Source of the DNA: Plicaturopsis crispa FD-325 SS-3 | Lineage: Eukaryota > Basidiomycota > Agaricomycetes > Amylocorticiales > Amylocorticiaceae | Reading direction: 5' to 3' | DNA length: 64,000 nucleotides | Assembly: GCA_000827205.1 (NCBI GenBank) | Contig: KN832564.1 | Location: 85,531-149,530, forward strand | In this document: in pieces, positions 41,057 through 53,191 of the stretch | Position numbering within the stretch: the first letter of the stretch is position 1 | Layout of the letters: each line of letters opens with the position of its first letter | The notes under the pieces: model-generated | The model's input: the letters and a program-made list of their open reading frames with translations, nothing else | Databases searched by the model: none | What the model was told of the DNA's origin: nothing | Position numbers and translations under genes: made by a program

Positions 41057-43685
41057 ATGCGAGGACTTTGTCTGCTGCTGTACGCGTTGTACGCCGCTGG
41101 GATAGCTGGCGCAGAACCGAAGAAACCAAACATAATCCTGATAATCACAGACGATCAAGATGTGTCGACGGTCAATCCTTCAATCATGCCGCGCCTGCAC
41201 GAGCATATGATCGGTCGCGGCACCAGCTTCAAGCATTTCTTCAGTGCGTATACCTAAATCTTTCGTTTGCACCCGATTCAGACTCATTCGCGCGTCCTCC
41301 TTGCTGCAGCACCGGTCTCCGTGTGTTGCCCTTCGCGGGTATCCCTACTGCGGGCACAGCAGTAATATTCTCTCAATGACTGCCCGTTCCGTCTTTGCCG
41401 CTGACACGCTCTTCTCACAGTGCACATAACCACAAGTGAGCAGTCCCTCCTCACACCCAATGCTTCTTTAGCTTAAACACCGGTAGTATCACATACGTCC
41501 AGCGTCCTTGGGGTACGTGAAGAGACAGTTCCAAAGTTTCTCAACAGCTGAGTTGTTATGAGCACAGGTGGCTGGGAGAAGGTACGCATATCCGATATCA
41601 AATGGCTGCTGGCCCTCTGAACGTCGAAGGCCACATTAGTTCTGCGAATTTGATTATAACGGACACTATTTACCCAATTTTCTTCAAAAAGCAGGCTACG
41701 GAGCGTGAGCATGCCTTTTCCTCATAATATGTCTCTATGGTATTTTGCTCATTCGTACGCCAGATATTACATAGGTAAATTCGCTGAGAAGCTGCGAGCG
41801 ATACATGTCGATTCTCATCGACGTTTTTACTTGGAGGCAAGCTCATGAACGGAAATACCGTCGCCAACGCTGAGAAATTGCCGGCCTCTGGGTGGGACGG
41901 TACGCATGTTCGTGGTTGCACAAACTCGTGCTCATGAATTCCCCAAGATTCTGATTTCCTGCTGGATCCTTTCACCTACGACTATAATTTTCCGGCCTTC
42001 TCACGAAATGGTGTGTTGAGCACGCGCCCTGCTATTCGTCTTGCAAATATTGAACCGGCGACTCCATAGGCAGAGCCGCAGATTTCCACGAGAATGTCTA
42101 TTCGACAGACCTTGGTAAGCTTCAGACCACTTGGTAGGCCGGAGAACTGACACTGTGCTAAGTCGCGAATAAGTCCCTTGCGCTTTTGGACAACATGCCG
42201 AGTGACAAACCCTTTTTCATCGGAAGTGAGTCTCTTCGTATGGGCCAGCCTATATACGTTGACTCAAAGCCGTTCTACAGTCGCTCCCATCGGACCACAC
42301 TCTCACATGGCTGCGCCCTCTCCCGGAACAAATGACAGTGCAGGCAGACGATATATGGATATCCCCATCGCGCATCCTCGCCACCGCGACCTCTTTTCCA
42401 CCGCATCCCTAAATCGCAGCTCGCCTTCATTCAACCCCGACGTTCCGTCGGGTGCCTCCTGGGTGCGCACGCTCGAGAAGCTGCGCCCAGAGAACCTGGA
42501 CTATCTGGACGAGTTCTACCGGGGCAGACTGCGTGCTCTGCAGGCAGTCGACGAGCTCGTCGAGGCTGTTGTCAAACGGCTAGAGACGAACGGGCTGCTG
42601 GAAGATACGTACATCATTTATACGAGCGATAATGGCTTCGCTCTGGGATCGCATCGTCGCCAGCCTGGGAAGAGTGCGTAGTTTCATCTCAAATCGGGCT
42701 CCCTGCAAATTATCGCTGAACATCAGATCCCCGGCAGCTTTACCGTTTGAGGAAGATATCAGTGTGCCTTTCGTCGTTCGCGGTCCAGGTGTCGCTGAAA
42801 ACGTCGTGAACTCCGCGGATACATACAACATGGTGGACCTAGGCACTACAATCCTCGAGTTGGCAGGTGCAGCGGCGGACTATCTAACAGACGGCTCTGT
42901 GATGAACTTTCATGGTCCCGCTCAGCCAGTATCTTCTTCCAGACACGCTCTAGTAGAGTATTGGGTGTACGGCGTAGAGGAAGGAATCTACTCCGGTGTG
43001 TCTTAGTAAGACTTTCGTTCTCAACATAACAGATGTTAAGACGGTCTGCGTTTAGCTGGACTGCGAGAGAATAACACGTATCGTGCGGTGCGATTCCACA
43101 ACGAGGACGAGACCGGACAATCGTCGTACTTGTATTCCGTGTGGTGCACCGGTGAACGCGAGTTATACGATCTTGTGGTATGTGAGGGTGGGCTCGTCGA
43201 TATTCTGATTCTCACTCGATGGTATGCACTAGGAGGATCCGCACCAAATGAACAACCTCCTAGGACGTTTAAACGATATGGGTCCCTTTACCGCATTTTC
43301 GCAGCTTTCAAGGGATGACGACAACCTACACCGTCTCTCTACAAGACTAGACGCTCTACTTCTCGTGCTCAAGACCTGCCAGGACGCTGCATGTACAGCC
43401 CCCTTCGCCTCGTTGTTTCCCGACGGCGAAGTGTTCGATTTCGCTGGCGCCCTCCAACCAGGCTACGATGAATATTTCGCAAGTCTACCGCGGGTTCGAT
43501 ATTCGTCGTGCGAGTTGGGGTACCAGACTCGATTTGAAGAGCCGAGATGGAGAGATGCATGGGCGTACCGGACATCTGAATGGAAGGACGCCGATGAAAC
43601 ACAACAGTGCATAATTTCTGGTCGCCCTCCAGCCAACGTTTTCGACGATCTCCCTCAGTGGAATGCAGGCCCGATGTCAGTGTAA
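41057..43685 (+). CDS. Secreted arylsulfatase, 15 exons
   Basis: Exons: 41057-41243, 41310-41361, 41421-41435, 41487-41512, 41568-41581, 41640-41704, 41764-41774, 41837-41899, 41948-42010, 42070-42114, 42163-42225, 42281-42673, 42738-42995, 43056-43177, 43233-43685; 609 aa. All phases close. A signal peptide (GLCLLLYALYAAGIAGA) precedes PNIILIITDDQD (metal-binding Asp pair) and SVCCPSRVSLLR, the CxPSR site whose Cys becomes formylglycine. Further landmarks are NGHYLPNFLQKAGYGAYYIGK, LLDPFTYDYN, IAPIGPHSHM, YIIYTSDNGFALG and PFEEDISVPFVVRGPG. It should hydrolyse sulfate esters outside the cell, for sulfur scavenging or aryl-sulfate detoxification. It is odd in its several exons of 11-15 nt. 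No sulfatase-modifying gene lies nearby. Confidence 0.92.
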
Positions 43686-43867
43686 ATAGCGTTTGGGCTC
43701 ATGTCAATCGTCATGAAATTCCCTGGGTATTCGCATACAGAAAAACAACAATTACTTGTATTCTTTCTTTGACACTGGAGATTTTTTTTTTTCTGACACC
43801 CCCGTCGCGATCTCATGCCCCCGAGTGCCAATGGTCGCGCGGCTTGTCCTCGTAAGATGAGAGCTAA

Positions 43868-44989
43868 CTAAGCTGCTTCTCTAGAATAATCATCATCAGC
43901 GGAAGAAAAAGATTCACAGCGTAAAACATACGCCTGGGCGACAAAGCGCGCGATGGCCTGCCTGCACCTCCCAGTGCAGTGCTCCAATCTGCGCGGAGAA
44001 TGCGTAGTAATGCTGTCCGGTCCCTTCACGGGCGGAAAGTACGTTGTCGACTGGCCAAATAGTGCCGTTGACTGGTTCACGAACTCGTCTGCGCGGATAC
44101 GCGACTTCAAGACGATCTCCGTCGGGGCGTACGAGCGGAGGGTGCCGACAGTCCAAAGCTGCCTCCACGCGTCGAGGATGAACCAGGTACGCGTCCTAAA
44201 GTGGTATCTACGACCGGCGTGAATTATCGAGCAAACAGAAATCAAAAGGATGCAAATTTCGACTTACAGACGCTGGTATGCAAACAGACTGTAAAGCGGA
44301 CGTCCGATATGAGAGAAAGATTCGGCGAAAAAAAATGAAGCTTCTCACCGATCGTACGGCTCAATGGTGTGCACGACGGTGCTCTCCCTTTGGCCTATGG
44401 TCTCATGGGTATCGAACGCGTTGACCTCACCCCCAAACTCAACGGTCAAGCCGTTGAATGCGGCGCCGAATTGAAGACTAGAGGCTACTCCGCTCCCACT
44501 AGTGTACTCGTGGCGGGTCACCGTCGGGAGTGTGCGCGTTACGGAATTGGGACGATTGTTGGTTTCAGCAAAGGTGCGAGTCCAGTTGATGCCGGTGATA
44601 TATATGTCGGTAATCGCGTACAACGTGTCGCTACCGGGAAAGTCGTAGACGGTCCTGCGGATCTGGTCGACGAGAGCGAATCCCTCCGGCGGGACGAGAA
44701 GCTGGGGCATCCTAGCGCAGGCTCCCAGAGAAAACCCTCTGGGGGCGATCTCCTCGGGAGCCGTGTCCGACTCGTCAGGCTCTTCTGCGTCGACGGCAAA
44801 TTCGGACGGGTCCAGAGACAGCGCTAGTTTTTCCGGGGCTATGACCGCAGCGTCCGCATCCTCGTCGACCTTCACTTCCGCAGTGTCTGTGGAATGACAG
44901 ACAAGAGGTTTGCTCATGCCGCGAGTGGGGCGAGCGTCCTCCTGCGTGCCTGTCAAGGAGAAAGTCTGCAGACGATCAGAGGATTGCAT
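43868..44989 (-). CDS. Unrecognised protein, probably beta-rich
   Basis: Exons (minus): 44989-44349, 44288-44268, 44207-43868; 333 aa, phases consistent. The N-terminal ~75 residues are acidic (KVDEDADAAV, DAEEPDESDTAPEE). Later segments alternate hydrophobic and polar residues and are rich in Thr, Ser, Tyr and Trp (LYAITDIYITGINWTR, VEFGGEVNAFDTHE, YHFRTRTWFILDAWRQLW), suggesting beta structure. I do not recognise a family. The middle exon is only 21 nt. The start could also be an in-frame ATG at 44917. No signal peptide is seen. A GTGTTTAAATACTC element lies about 115 bp upstream. Confidence 0.6.
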
Positions 44990-45828
44990 CGACACGGAAA
45001 AAATGTAACGGCACCATTGGAGTATGATGTTGTACGACGCGGAGGTGTCCAGAGGTGTACGTTCGTGTAGATAGCGAACACTTGTCTTGGACGTCCAAGC
45101 AGCACGAGTATTTAAACACTTATCGAGCGCCCGTAGAAGGTTCTCTTCACCGTACGCGTGTATGGACACACACACGCATTGTCCACTGCCTTAGACGTGC
45201 GCAGACAGAAGTGCACGAGTGCTACGTCTTCGGTACGATATTTCTCGATTGACAAGGGCAGATCCTGCTGGGATGGGCAAAGATAAAGATTACGGCGCGA
45301 TTAGAGGAGCTAATGGGCGCTTACAAGAGGAGGTGCAACATGCTCATCGATTAACTGTTTCACAATCGCTAGTCAATCACCACGAAATCGCCGACCAAGC
45401 ATCCTTTGACCTCTTGTTCGATGACCTCGTTGTGTGCTGGAAGCCGTGGCTCAGACTCTTCACAGTCAATACGATCATAGTCTGACACGCTTGGCTTGAT
45501 GTGAGGAGCCGGTACATAGTTTTCACCTAGGAAGAGTGGATCGCCTGGGTAGAATAATAAGTGCCTTGTAATGTATCGTGTGATGTGGAAGTCCTCACCT
45601 GTCAAGCAGCCTTATCCTCGCCCGGGCCGTCAGGAAAGACCCACCAGTGGGACGCAAAGCCGGGCTACTTTAGAAAAATCACAGCCGCAACGGTAAGCTC
45701 GAGGGAAAATCAGGACACATGCAGGTACTCTGAACAGTGCTCAGAGCTGGAATGTATGGGCAAACGGGGTATATTCCGAAGAAACCGCAGCTAGAGTAGA
45801 AGGATATGGAATCGTATCAGTCGCAGCG
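44990..45828. other. Intergenic, no gene seen
   Basis: The upstream part of the interval is a promoter region for the gene at 43868-44989. No further coding sequence is supported. Confidence 0.5.
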
Positions 45829-47001
45829 CTAGGGATCACCGATTCCACATATCCTCAGGATCCCTCGAGCCTCGCACTCCGGCAGGTAGGACTTTATGCG
45901 TTGGACGAGCTCCGCCTTCTTCAGCGAGGGTATACGGACGACGACAGCACGAAGACGGTTGAATATAGGACGCGCCAGCGCTTCTGCCGTGGCACTTGCG
46001 TCGTGCCAGACCAGCGGTTGGTGATCGGGCATAAAAAGACCGATAGGGAAGAGACCGAAACGTATCTCCTCAATGCACGGCCAGACAACTTTTGAGAGGA
46101 GGGCCGGAAACGGGGTTTGTTGTCCATCCAAGAATATATTGCCCATATCAAGGATGCGGAGATTCGTATTGTGCGACAAATCGACGTGATGGGTTATGCC
46201 CTCGTACGGATCGGCGCTGAGATAAGAAAACTCGAGGTGCTCGAGCGACGTTGCGAGGGATTTTATGAACGTGCATACAAGTGGTGTGGCTGCAGGATAA
46301 GCTTGACATGTATCGAGTTTGACTCTGCGGAGACGAGGAGTGGGAGAGGAAATTAGCCAAGCCAGGACACTGGTCGTGTATGCGTCTGTGCAGTCGATTC
46401 TCAATGTTCGCAAGTGGGTCTCGGGGTAGACATGCTGCGTCGTCGTAGGCGGCAGCTGTTGCAGATTCGCTCTCTCTGTTTCACTGCTGAGCATGACGCC
46501 TATGCGCAGGGTTTCAAGGAAAGGGAACGTCAGGATGAATTGGAGCATTTGGTCCGGTGTTGAGAAATGCACGTATCGAAGACGTAGATCCCGCATGGTG
46601 TCCGCGGTGGATGTCGTGAACGCAGAGAGAACATCTGTCGAGACATCGCTGAAGTCGTGTCCCCAGACATCAAGGCATTGGACGGAGCGAAATCCTGCGA
46701 GCCTGTGGAGGAGTCCGTTCATTGTGGACATAGGGCTACGATCGTGTTCATCGAGACGAAGAAAACGGACAGTGTCGCGCAAAGTGCAATGAGGGGAACC
46801 CAGGAGGGAGAGAAACACATGGTCTGGCCTGACAGCTGCACGTTCAATTGGTTCATCCGCGGGTGTCTGCCAACCAAACAAGGTGTAGCGACTCGCTGGT
46901 ATCCAGCCCTTGCAAACGGCTGCGCATCGTGTAAGAGCCGTTATATCGTCGACGAGATGCTCGATGACCTTGTCGCATAGCTCGGGCGGTAACCGTGGCA
47001 T
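45829..47001 (-). CDS. F-box protein, family B copy 1 (LRR-like body)
   Basis: A single exon of 390 aa. MPRLPPELCDKVIEHLVDD followed by CAAVCKGWIPASRYTLF is an F-box. The body has irregular leucine-rich spacing (FPFLETLRIG, HLRTLRIDCTD, LRRVKLDTC, LEHLEFSYLS, NLRILDMGNIF), typical of agaricomycete F-box/LRR-like proteins. It ends SYLPECEARGILRICG. The protein is expected to be an SCF ubiquitin-ligase substrate receptor. A clear paralogue of 398 aa is on the plus strand at 58444-59640, with the same SPHCTL and CLPECEARGIL blocks. Confidence 0.82.
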   Translation of the reverse strand: MPRLPPELCDKVIEHLVDDITALTRCAAVCKGWIPASRYTLFGWQTPADEPIERAAVRPDHVFLSLLGSPHCTLRDTVRFLRLDEHDRSPMSTMNGLLHRLAGFRSVQCLDVWGHDFSDVSTDVLSAFTTSTADTMRDLRLRYVHFSTPDQMLQFILTFPFLETLRIGVMLSSETERANLQQLPPTTTQHVYPETHLRTLRIDCTDAYTTSVLAWLISSPTPRLRRVKLDTCQAYPAATPLVCTFIKSLATSLEHLEFSYLSADPYEGITHHVDLSHNTNLRILDMGNIFLDGQQTPFPALLSKVVWPCIEEIRFGLFPIGLFMPDHQPLVWHDASATAEALARPIFNRLRAVVVRIPSLKKAELVQRIKSYLPECEARGILRICGIGDP

Positions 47002-47377
47002 ACTATGGTTGGGAATTCAGTCCTCCAGGATGCAATTTGACCGTTGAGAACTGCCTCGATGCATACCAAATAAAACACCTGACGCGACGGCCTGAAAGCC
47101 GCACACCAAGTCAGTCGTCTTTGAGGCCCGTTTTTCGAGCTGTATGTTTCGGGAGAGATGCAGGCGATCCACAAAAACCAGGAAGGCGACGTTCAGAAAG
47201 ACTGAAGCGTTGGCATGGAGGACTCGCAGAAATCGTGAACGACGCGTTGGCTTGAACGCGTTATTTAGTGTCGTTTGCAGTTCGACTCGGTTCGATTTGG
47301 TTCATGTTCAGTGCCGTCGAGTAACGGTTCAACTCCTCCTCAACTTGAACTTGACCAGAACGTTGACGCCTGCATGC
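47002..47377. other. Divergent promoter region
   Basis: It separates the F-box gene (-) from USB1 (+). No TATA box is obvious. Confidence 0.5.
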
Positions 47378-48418
47378 ATGAAAAGGCTCGCGTTAGTCTC
47401 GTATTCGAGCTCATCGGAGGACAATGATGAGCCACTGAATCCACCTCCCAAGAAACGGTGCGTACGCACAGTAAAATAATTTTTATGAAGTTCCCAACGA
47501 TCTCTGGACATAGGAAATTGCCTCCTCTGGCGTCTGCTCTGGTTGTTCCTACACCTGTAGACAATCCGGCTCTCCACCAGGGTCGCATACGCACGATACC
47601 TCATGTTGAGGGCCAGTTCGCAGCCCATATCTACGTTGCGCTGCATTTAGAACGCAACTCGCATCTGCACAAACTCGTAGACGAGGTTCTGGAGCGCGCA
47701 CGCGAGATAGTGCCTACACTCTCACCAATGGGTAAAAAGGGCAATGGAGAAGGTACAGAGTATGAACTCCATATCTCCCTTTCACGGCCCACCTTCTTGA
47801 GAGCACATCAACGGGACGTGCTCAAACGCGCTGTCAAAACGGCGGCACATTCGTCTTCTCCGTGCGTCATTATTCGTGTCGCTCCGTGTAGATACTGAGC
47901 CCAACGTCCAGGTTTGTCGCCTCATTTGCCTCATTCTCCGAGCTTACAAACGACGAGAAGACGCGGACGTTCCTCACCCTAGAGGTCGGAGCAGGCCATT
48001 CCGAGGTACCTATCACCATTCATAAACTATCGTCTGGACTAAACGGTACATGGGTCTGTAGCTCAAGGCTCTATCAGAATGCTTGACACCAACTTTGCAA
48101 TCTATTCGCCAAAAAGAGTTTTACCCCGAACCGCGATTCCACGCATCTATCGCCTGGGCCCTTCTTGATCCAGCACAGCAGTCCGCAATCGACACTGCAC
48201 CACATTCTTCCCAGGATACGGACAGCCTGTCGCCTCCACTGGCTGATACAACTCCAGAAGCATTTCCAACCATCCCTCGCCTACCGGAATCACTGGTACA
48301 TGATCTCAATCGCCAATACGGAGATCGGCTCACAGCCAAGGCCGGGCGATTCGACGTGGATGGGGTAAAGACGAAGATTGGGAAGGACGTCTTTGGTTGG
48401 CACCTTGCTGGATCGTAG
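47378..48418 (+). CDS. USB1: U6 snRNA phosphodiesterase USB1
   Basis: Exons: 47378-47457, 47514-47861, 47912-48005, 48062-48418; 292 aa. USB1 is a 3-prime exonuclease of the 2H phosphoesterase fold that trims the U6 snRNA oligo-U tail in the nucleus. The two HxS catalytic motifs are visible as ELHISLSRP and RFHASIAW. The N-terminus has a Ser/acidic block and PPPKKRK, a likely nuclear signal. HIYVALHLERN begins the fold. Strand-turn blocks around FLTLEVGAGHS match the family. The length is close to other fungal members. All phases agree. Confidence 0.92.
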
Positions 48419-48617
48419 CTTCGACCAAGCTTCGACGCACAAAAACGATCTTCTGTGTACACGTTCGATGCAATCAACACATATAGGTATCAAGTACAAA
48501 AATGTCCAATGTCAATGCAAGTAAATAGTACACCTAAACTATCATAATTAGTCGGATAACGCCATGCCGTTCGCCACTCCGAGTGGATTGTTGTTAGTCG
48601 ATACCCTTTGCTCACAC

Positions 48618-50844
48618 TCACTGCGACAACTCGCGCCCCTTCTCCTTCCGATCTGGGCCCTTACCTTTACCTCGCCCACTCAGATACACAGTCAATACGA
48701 GGCCGTTTCCAATCACCATCAGGCCACCCCACATAGTGTACATCAGACCGTCACTTATAGATTCCTAGACGTAGCAACAGTAAGTATAAAATGCTAAATG
48801 GGAAGAGATATGCCTGTTGACGAACCTGCAAAGGCACAGCCGTTTCTGCAGCAACGAACGCGCCGAACCCGCGGAAAAGGCAGATGGCGGCTACGGCAGT
48901 CGAGAGGCGCTCCGAGTTCGCATCCACCAGGTACGCAAACACCGTGGCATCTATCCATCTAGAAGATTCACGTCTCAGCGACACAAACGCGGGCGAGAGG
49001 CAAGATGGGCGACGCACTGCGCAGAAAAACCTATTAGAAGAAGGATAGTGCATATCGCGGCGATGTGGACGTTCTTCTCGCCGATCCACGCGTAGCCAAT
49101 GGTGACGGCTGGGAGGGCCAGCATCGCGTACATTGCGCCGCGGAGGCGCATCTCGGGGGCGGGATTGCGGCCATCCTCCATCATTGACCGCGCAACAATG
49201 TGGTCAGACCAGCGGTATCCTGCGATGCTGCCGAGGGTCGCGCCTGGAGATGTTCACGTTGACCTGAGGATGCATGCACGGCGCAGACAAAATATGAGAC
49301 GCACCGAGACCGAATGACGATAAAACAAGGCCAACGTTCAGGGCGTTGTAAAAGTATTCTCGGTCCAGGAGACGTGCTGTCGTGTACGAGATAGTGTAGA
49401 ACAGCCCATACAAAAGCCCTTGTATACACCACCTGTCAGTACAGGTTAAAACGACGCGGACAGCGCCAAATCCACTGACCTGATTCGACGAGCACCGTTA
49501 AATTCTTCCAATGCCGCAGGACACGCCATAGGTGCGTGAACGGGTTGATGTCGCGGGCGCGGAGCTCTATCTTCACGGGAGTAGGCGCAGCAGGGATCAG
49601 TCGCCCCATGGCCGTGATGTCCAGCATGCTCGGCGCGCCAAGTGAGCTCGCGTCAAACTTCGATTCGCGCTCCGTGTCCATCGACCTCATTCTGCGGACC
49701 TCTGGCCGGGCGGCAGAAGAAGATCCGATGAGCTGAGGGCCTTGCGTGACGACATCGAGGTCGAGGAAATGCGTTGGCCCTGATATTGTTGGGCGTCGCA
49801 GAGTCCTAGAGTGCGAGGGTCAAAGCGGGGCGCTACTTCACTGCAGGCGAGAGACGCACCGAACGGTGTTGCGTTGCCGGTGAAGCGCAGACCGATACGG
49901 TAAGCTGCGTTCGTGTCTATACGTCTCCTTGTAAAACAGAAGTACGGTAAGGAGTACGACGCCTCCGAAGCCCACGAGAAGCCAGTACGATGCACTCCAG
50001 TTGAATGCATTTGTAAGTACACCCGCCAGGGCCGGGCCTACCGCCGGGCCCAGAGATGGTGCCATTTGGTATATGCCCATTTTACGAAAACGCTCTTCAG
50101 GTTCGTAAATGTCTGCGAGCGCCGCTGCGCCAACAGAAAATACTGCGCTACTCCTGTAGAACATATTGGAGAATCAACAGAGCGTTGAATGAGGTCCAGG
50201 TCGCACATACCCGACAGCTTGTAAACAGCGCATGCCGATAACGAGGGTGAGGTCGGATGAGATAGCTATTATGGCTGAGCTGACAATGAAAAGGACGCTG
50301 GAAACTAGATAAACCAGCTGCACATTGAGAAGAAATATGGTAAGTCGCATAATGTTGCAGTGTAGCATGAAATCAGATACCTTTCGTCCTTTGACCTCGC
50401 TTAGTGCATTCCAAAGAAATGCACCCACTCCCTGCACGAGAACAAAGCTAGACAGGGTAAAGCTGATATCAGAGTCCGTAGCGTGCAGGTCCTGTGTGAT
50501 ATGTCTGATTCCGGCTAAGAGAACGTATCAGTTAATCAGCGAGGCGACTTGAATAAATATGGGTCGTACGGTTATGTACATTCGCAGCCAATGTTGCGAT
50601 GAGGGACGCAAGACAGACTACCACCAGTGTAGTAGTCTAGTCAGAATAGACCGGTAAGTCAATTGCACGATATTATGAGAGCAGAGCAACACACCTTGCG
50701 CGACCTCGACCATAGTTGTGGGTCATCGGCGACTGGAACGTCGTCGGTGTCCGCCGGAAAAGGTGTGGGTGTCCGGCGTACTCTAGTCTTTTCCACTATG
50801 GCGCCCTGCCTGGGGTGGGGTATGTCGCCTGTAGATCTATTCAT
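48618..50844 (-). CDS. MFS transporter, DHA1 type
   Basis: Exons (minus): 50844-50695, 50636-50570, 50514-50381, 50317-50211, 50153-49860, 49805-49480, 49418-49305, 49243-49018, 48958-48826, 48764-48618; 565 aa. This is a proton-coupled drug/metabolite antiporter-type protein of the plasma membrane. Helix 1 begins VVVCLASLIATLAANV. QDLHATDSDISFTLSSF, LSEVKGRKLVYLVS (motif A, loop 2-3) and GMRCLQAVGSSAVFSVGAA (motif B) lead to LGPAVGPALAGVL (antiporter motif C). A ~110-residue central cytoplasmic loop separates the halves, with the second half carrying GYAWIGEKNVHIAAI and VDANSERLSTAVAA. Substrate unknown. Confidence 0.9.
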
Positions 50845-51968
50845 TGTCGAAAGGTCGAATTAGGGTCGAAGGCTCAGCCGGTCACAGACAAGGACGGAGA
50901 AAAGGCCTTAGAGCCATCAACCCCGCTTTATATACCTCGCGTGATAGGCGGAGGGAAAGAAGGAGATGTATCGAAACTAGATTACTCCACTTTCTGGGGA
51001 AGCCAGAGCGAGAACTCGAGCCAAGCGTCTTGTCGTTGGCTTGGGGGTTGTGGCGTATTCGGTCGCCGACGTCTGTGCGAGAAAGTATTTCATGGACCTG
51101 CACCGGTCACCTTGTGAGCACCTGGGCCGCCAGTGCTTTCTTGCATTGCCAGCAAAATGCCAAGTTGGAAAGAATTGTTCGAGTATACGCCAAGACCGGG
51201 CTAAGACAGAAGGAGGAGTGGTATCCGAACTCCGAGTCGAACCGGGGGACGGTTCGAATATGGCAGGTCTGTATGTTTGAAGGTGTTCGTCCTTCCCAGG
51301 TCTTTCCCTCATCCTGTTTCCTTCCAGCTTACCCTTTTGCCTCGACGTCTCTCATCGCATAACGCCAGATACTAGCATCTTCCGCACTCGGAGTCCCGAC
51401 CCTCATCAAAAGCTAGTCCTTCTTTGGCGAAAACGTTGGCGCCTTGCCATGGAAAGACGTGTACTCGCGGTCCACGTTCCCGGAATGCAGAAAATGCTAT
51501 CATGCAGGAGATGATTGACGTTGTATCTACACTGTCGCACCATGGTTGCGGTGAGTTTTTCTATAATCACTTGCGGCACAGTAACTTACATGAAATGACC
51601 GCCAACCTCTGAACCCCATTTGTCAGTGCTGCGTGTGTACGGTGCGCACTATCTAATGCCGGGGACGTACCCATGTCAGCGGACTCAGACGTCGGGTTCA
51701 ACACTTTCCAATCGTCGGTTTCGATGTAGATTCATACCTACGCGCCAGTGCAATGGAGGCCATCTAAAGAGACTTGGCGAAATTGTGGCCAAAGAGCGCA
51801 ACGCGGTTCGGACGAGCATCCGAACTCCGGTACCTCGACGGAGCTTTCCTGTCAATCAGGCGCGAATTTGACGTCGAAAGTCGACCACCACAATCTCCAG
51901 CTTCCAATCGCAGACTCAGGAAACCTATTTCACACTTCAGGCTCGCCTACGACGCTTTACCGGATAAC
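50845..51968. other. Divergent intergenic region
   Basis: It carries promoters of the MFS gene (-) and of UreG (+). Neither a TATA box nor any extra gene is clear. Confidence 0.5.
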
Positions 51969-53062
51969 ATGAGTGTCCAGTTCATCAACAACCTCTCTTC
52001 TTCGAGTGACGATCAGCCGCACGCGCACTCGCACGAGCAGGGCGGGCACTCGCATGACCACGGGGGCGACCATGGGCACACTCACGAGCACCTAGACCAT
52101 GCAGGTAAAGCCGATCCTATGTCGATTTACGTCTAAAAAGACTGACTGGACGCCTTATCTCGCCAGGCAAGTTTTCAGAACGTGATATGCCTGACTATTC
52201 GGCGCGAAACTTTCAGGAGCGTGGCTTCACGATTGGGATCGGCGGGTGCGTCCATGCCCATAAGCGAATGAAGCTCTTGCTAACGAAGCATATATTTTTA
52301 GCCCTGTTGGATCAGGGAAGACAGCTTTGACGCTAGCACTCTGCAAGCGGTTGAGGGCAGAGTACAACATTGGTTCGTCGTGGTACTCCCTTGACCAACC
52401 ACGAGTTTGCTGAACTAGTCATATCAGCAACCGTTACAAACGACATCTTCACGCGTGAGGACCAAGAATTTCTGATAAAGAACGACGCACTGCCGAGCTC
52501 GCGCATCCTCGCCATCGAGACCGGTGGCTGCCCGCATGCCGCCATTCGTGAAGACATAAGCGCTAATATGGGCGCGCTGGAGACCCTGCAAGCCAAGTAC
52601 GGTTGCCAGCTGCTGTTTGTCGAGAGCGGCGGAGACAACCTTGCAGCGAATTACTCGAGGGAGCTAGCAGATTATATCATATATGTCATCGACGTCTCGG
52701 TACGCAGCACTTGTCGGGTATTATGCGCGTAAATGCTTGACAGCCTTTTCAGGGCGGAGACAAAATTCCTCGGAAAGGAGGCCCAGGCATTTCCCAGTCG
52801 GATCTGCTCGTAATAAACAAGGTGGGTACCTATCGGTTGGATTTTTGCCTTGCTCATCATGCGTTGTGATTAGATTGATCTGGCCCCATACGTCAACGCC
52901 TCGCTCGAGGTCATGGATCGTGATGCAAAAATCATGCGAGGCGAAGGGCCTACGGTGTTTGCTAGCGTCAAGGAAGGAAAGGGGGTAGAAGACGCTGTTG
53001 ATCTCATCCTGGCTGCATGGAGGACAGCGGGCAGCCCCGGGAAGGCAGGCGCTTCAGAGTAA
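51969..53062 (+). CDS. ureG: Urease accessory GTPase UreG
   Basis: Exons: 51969-52104, 52167-52245, 52302-52372, 52428-52699, 52753-52821, 52874-53062; 271 aa. UreG couples GTP hydrolysis to nickel delivery into apo-urease with UreD and UreF. The P-loop [10 protein letters not shown] is split after its first Gly by an intron. [29 protein letters not shown] (the CPH metal site), [13 protein letters not shown] and VINKIDLAPYV (NKxD) follow. The N-terminus is His-rich ([16 protein letters not shown]), as is usual in UreGs that store nickel. Other urease genes are not in the window. Confidence 0.95.
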
Positions 53063-53191
53063 GTCCATCAATATCAAGCAATGAGCCAATGTACGTATAG
53101 TGTTTATTTGAGGTGATGGATGTCATTGTTCAACACCAGCAGAATCTGTGCGAAGGATCAGTGTCCTAGCCACTGAGAATGGGGTCACTAC

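Noticed and set aside
51220-51270. tRNA-like GGTTCGAAT at about 51,250
   Set aside because: No A box at the required distance; the sequence forms only a short hairpin.
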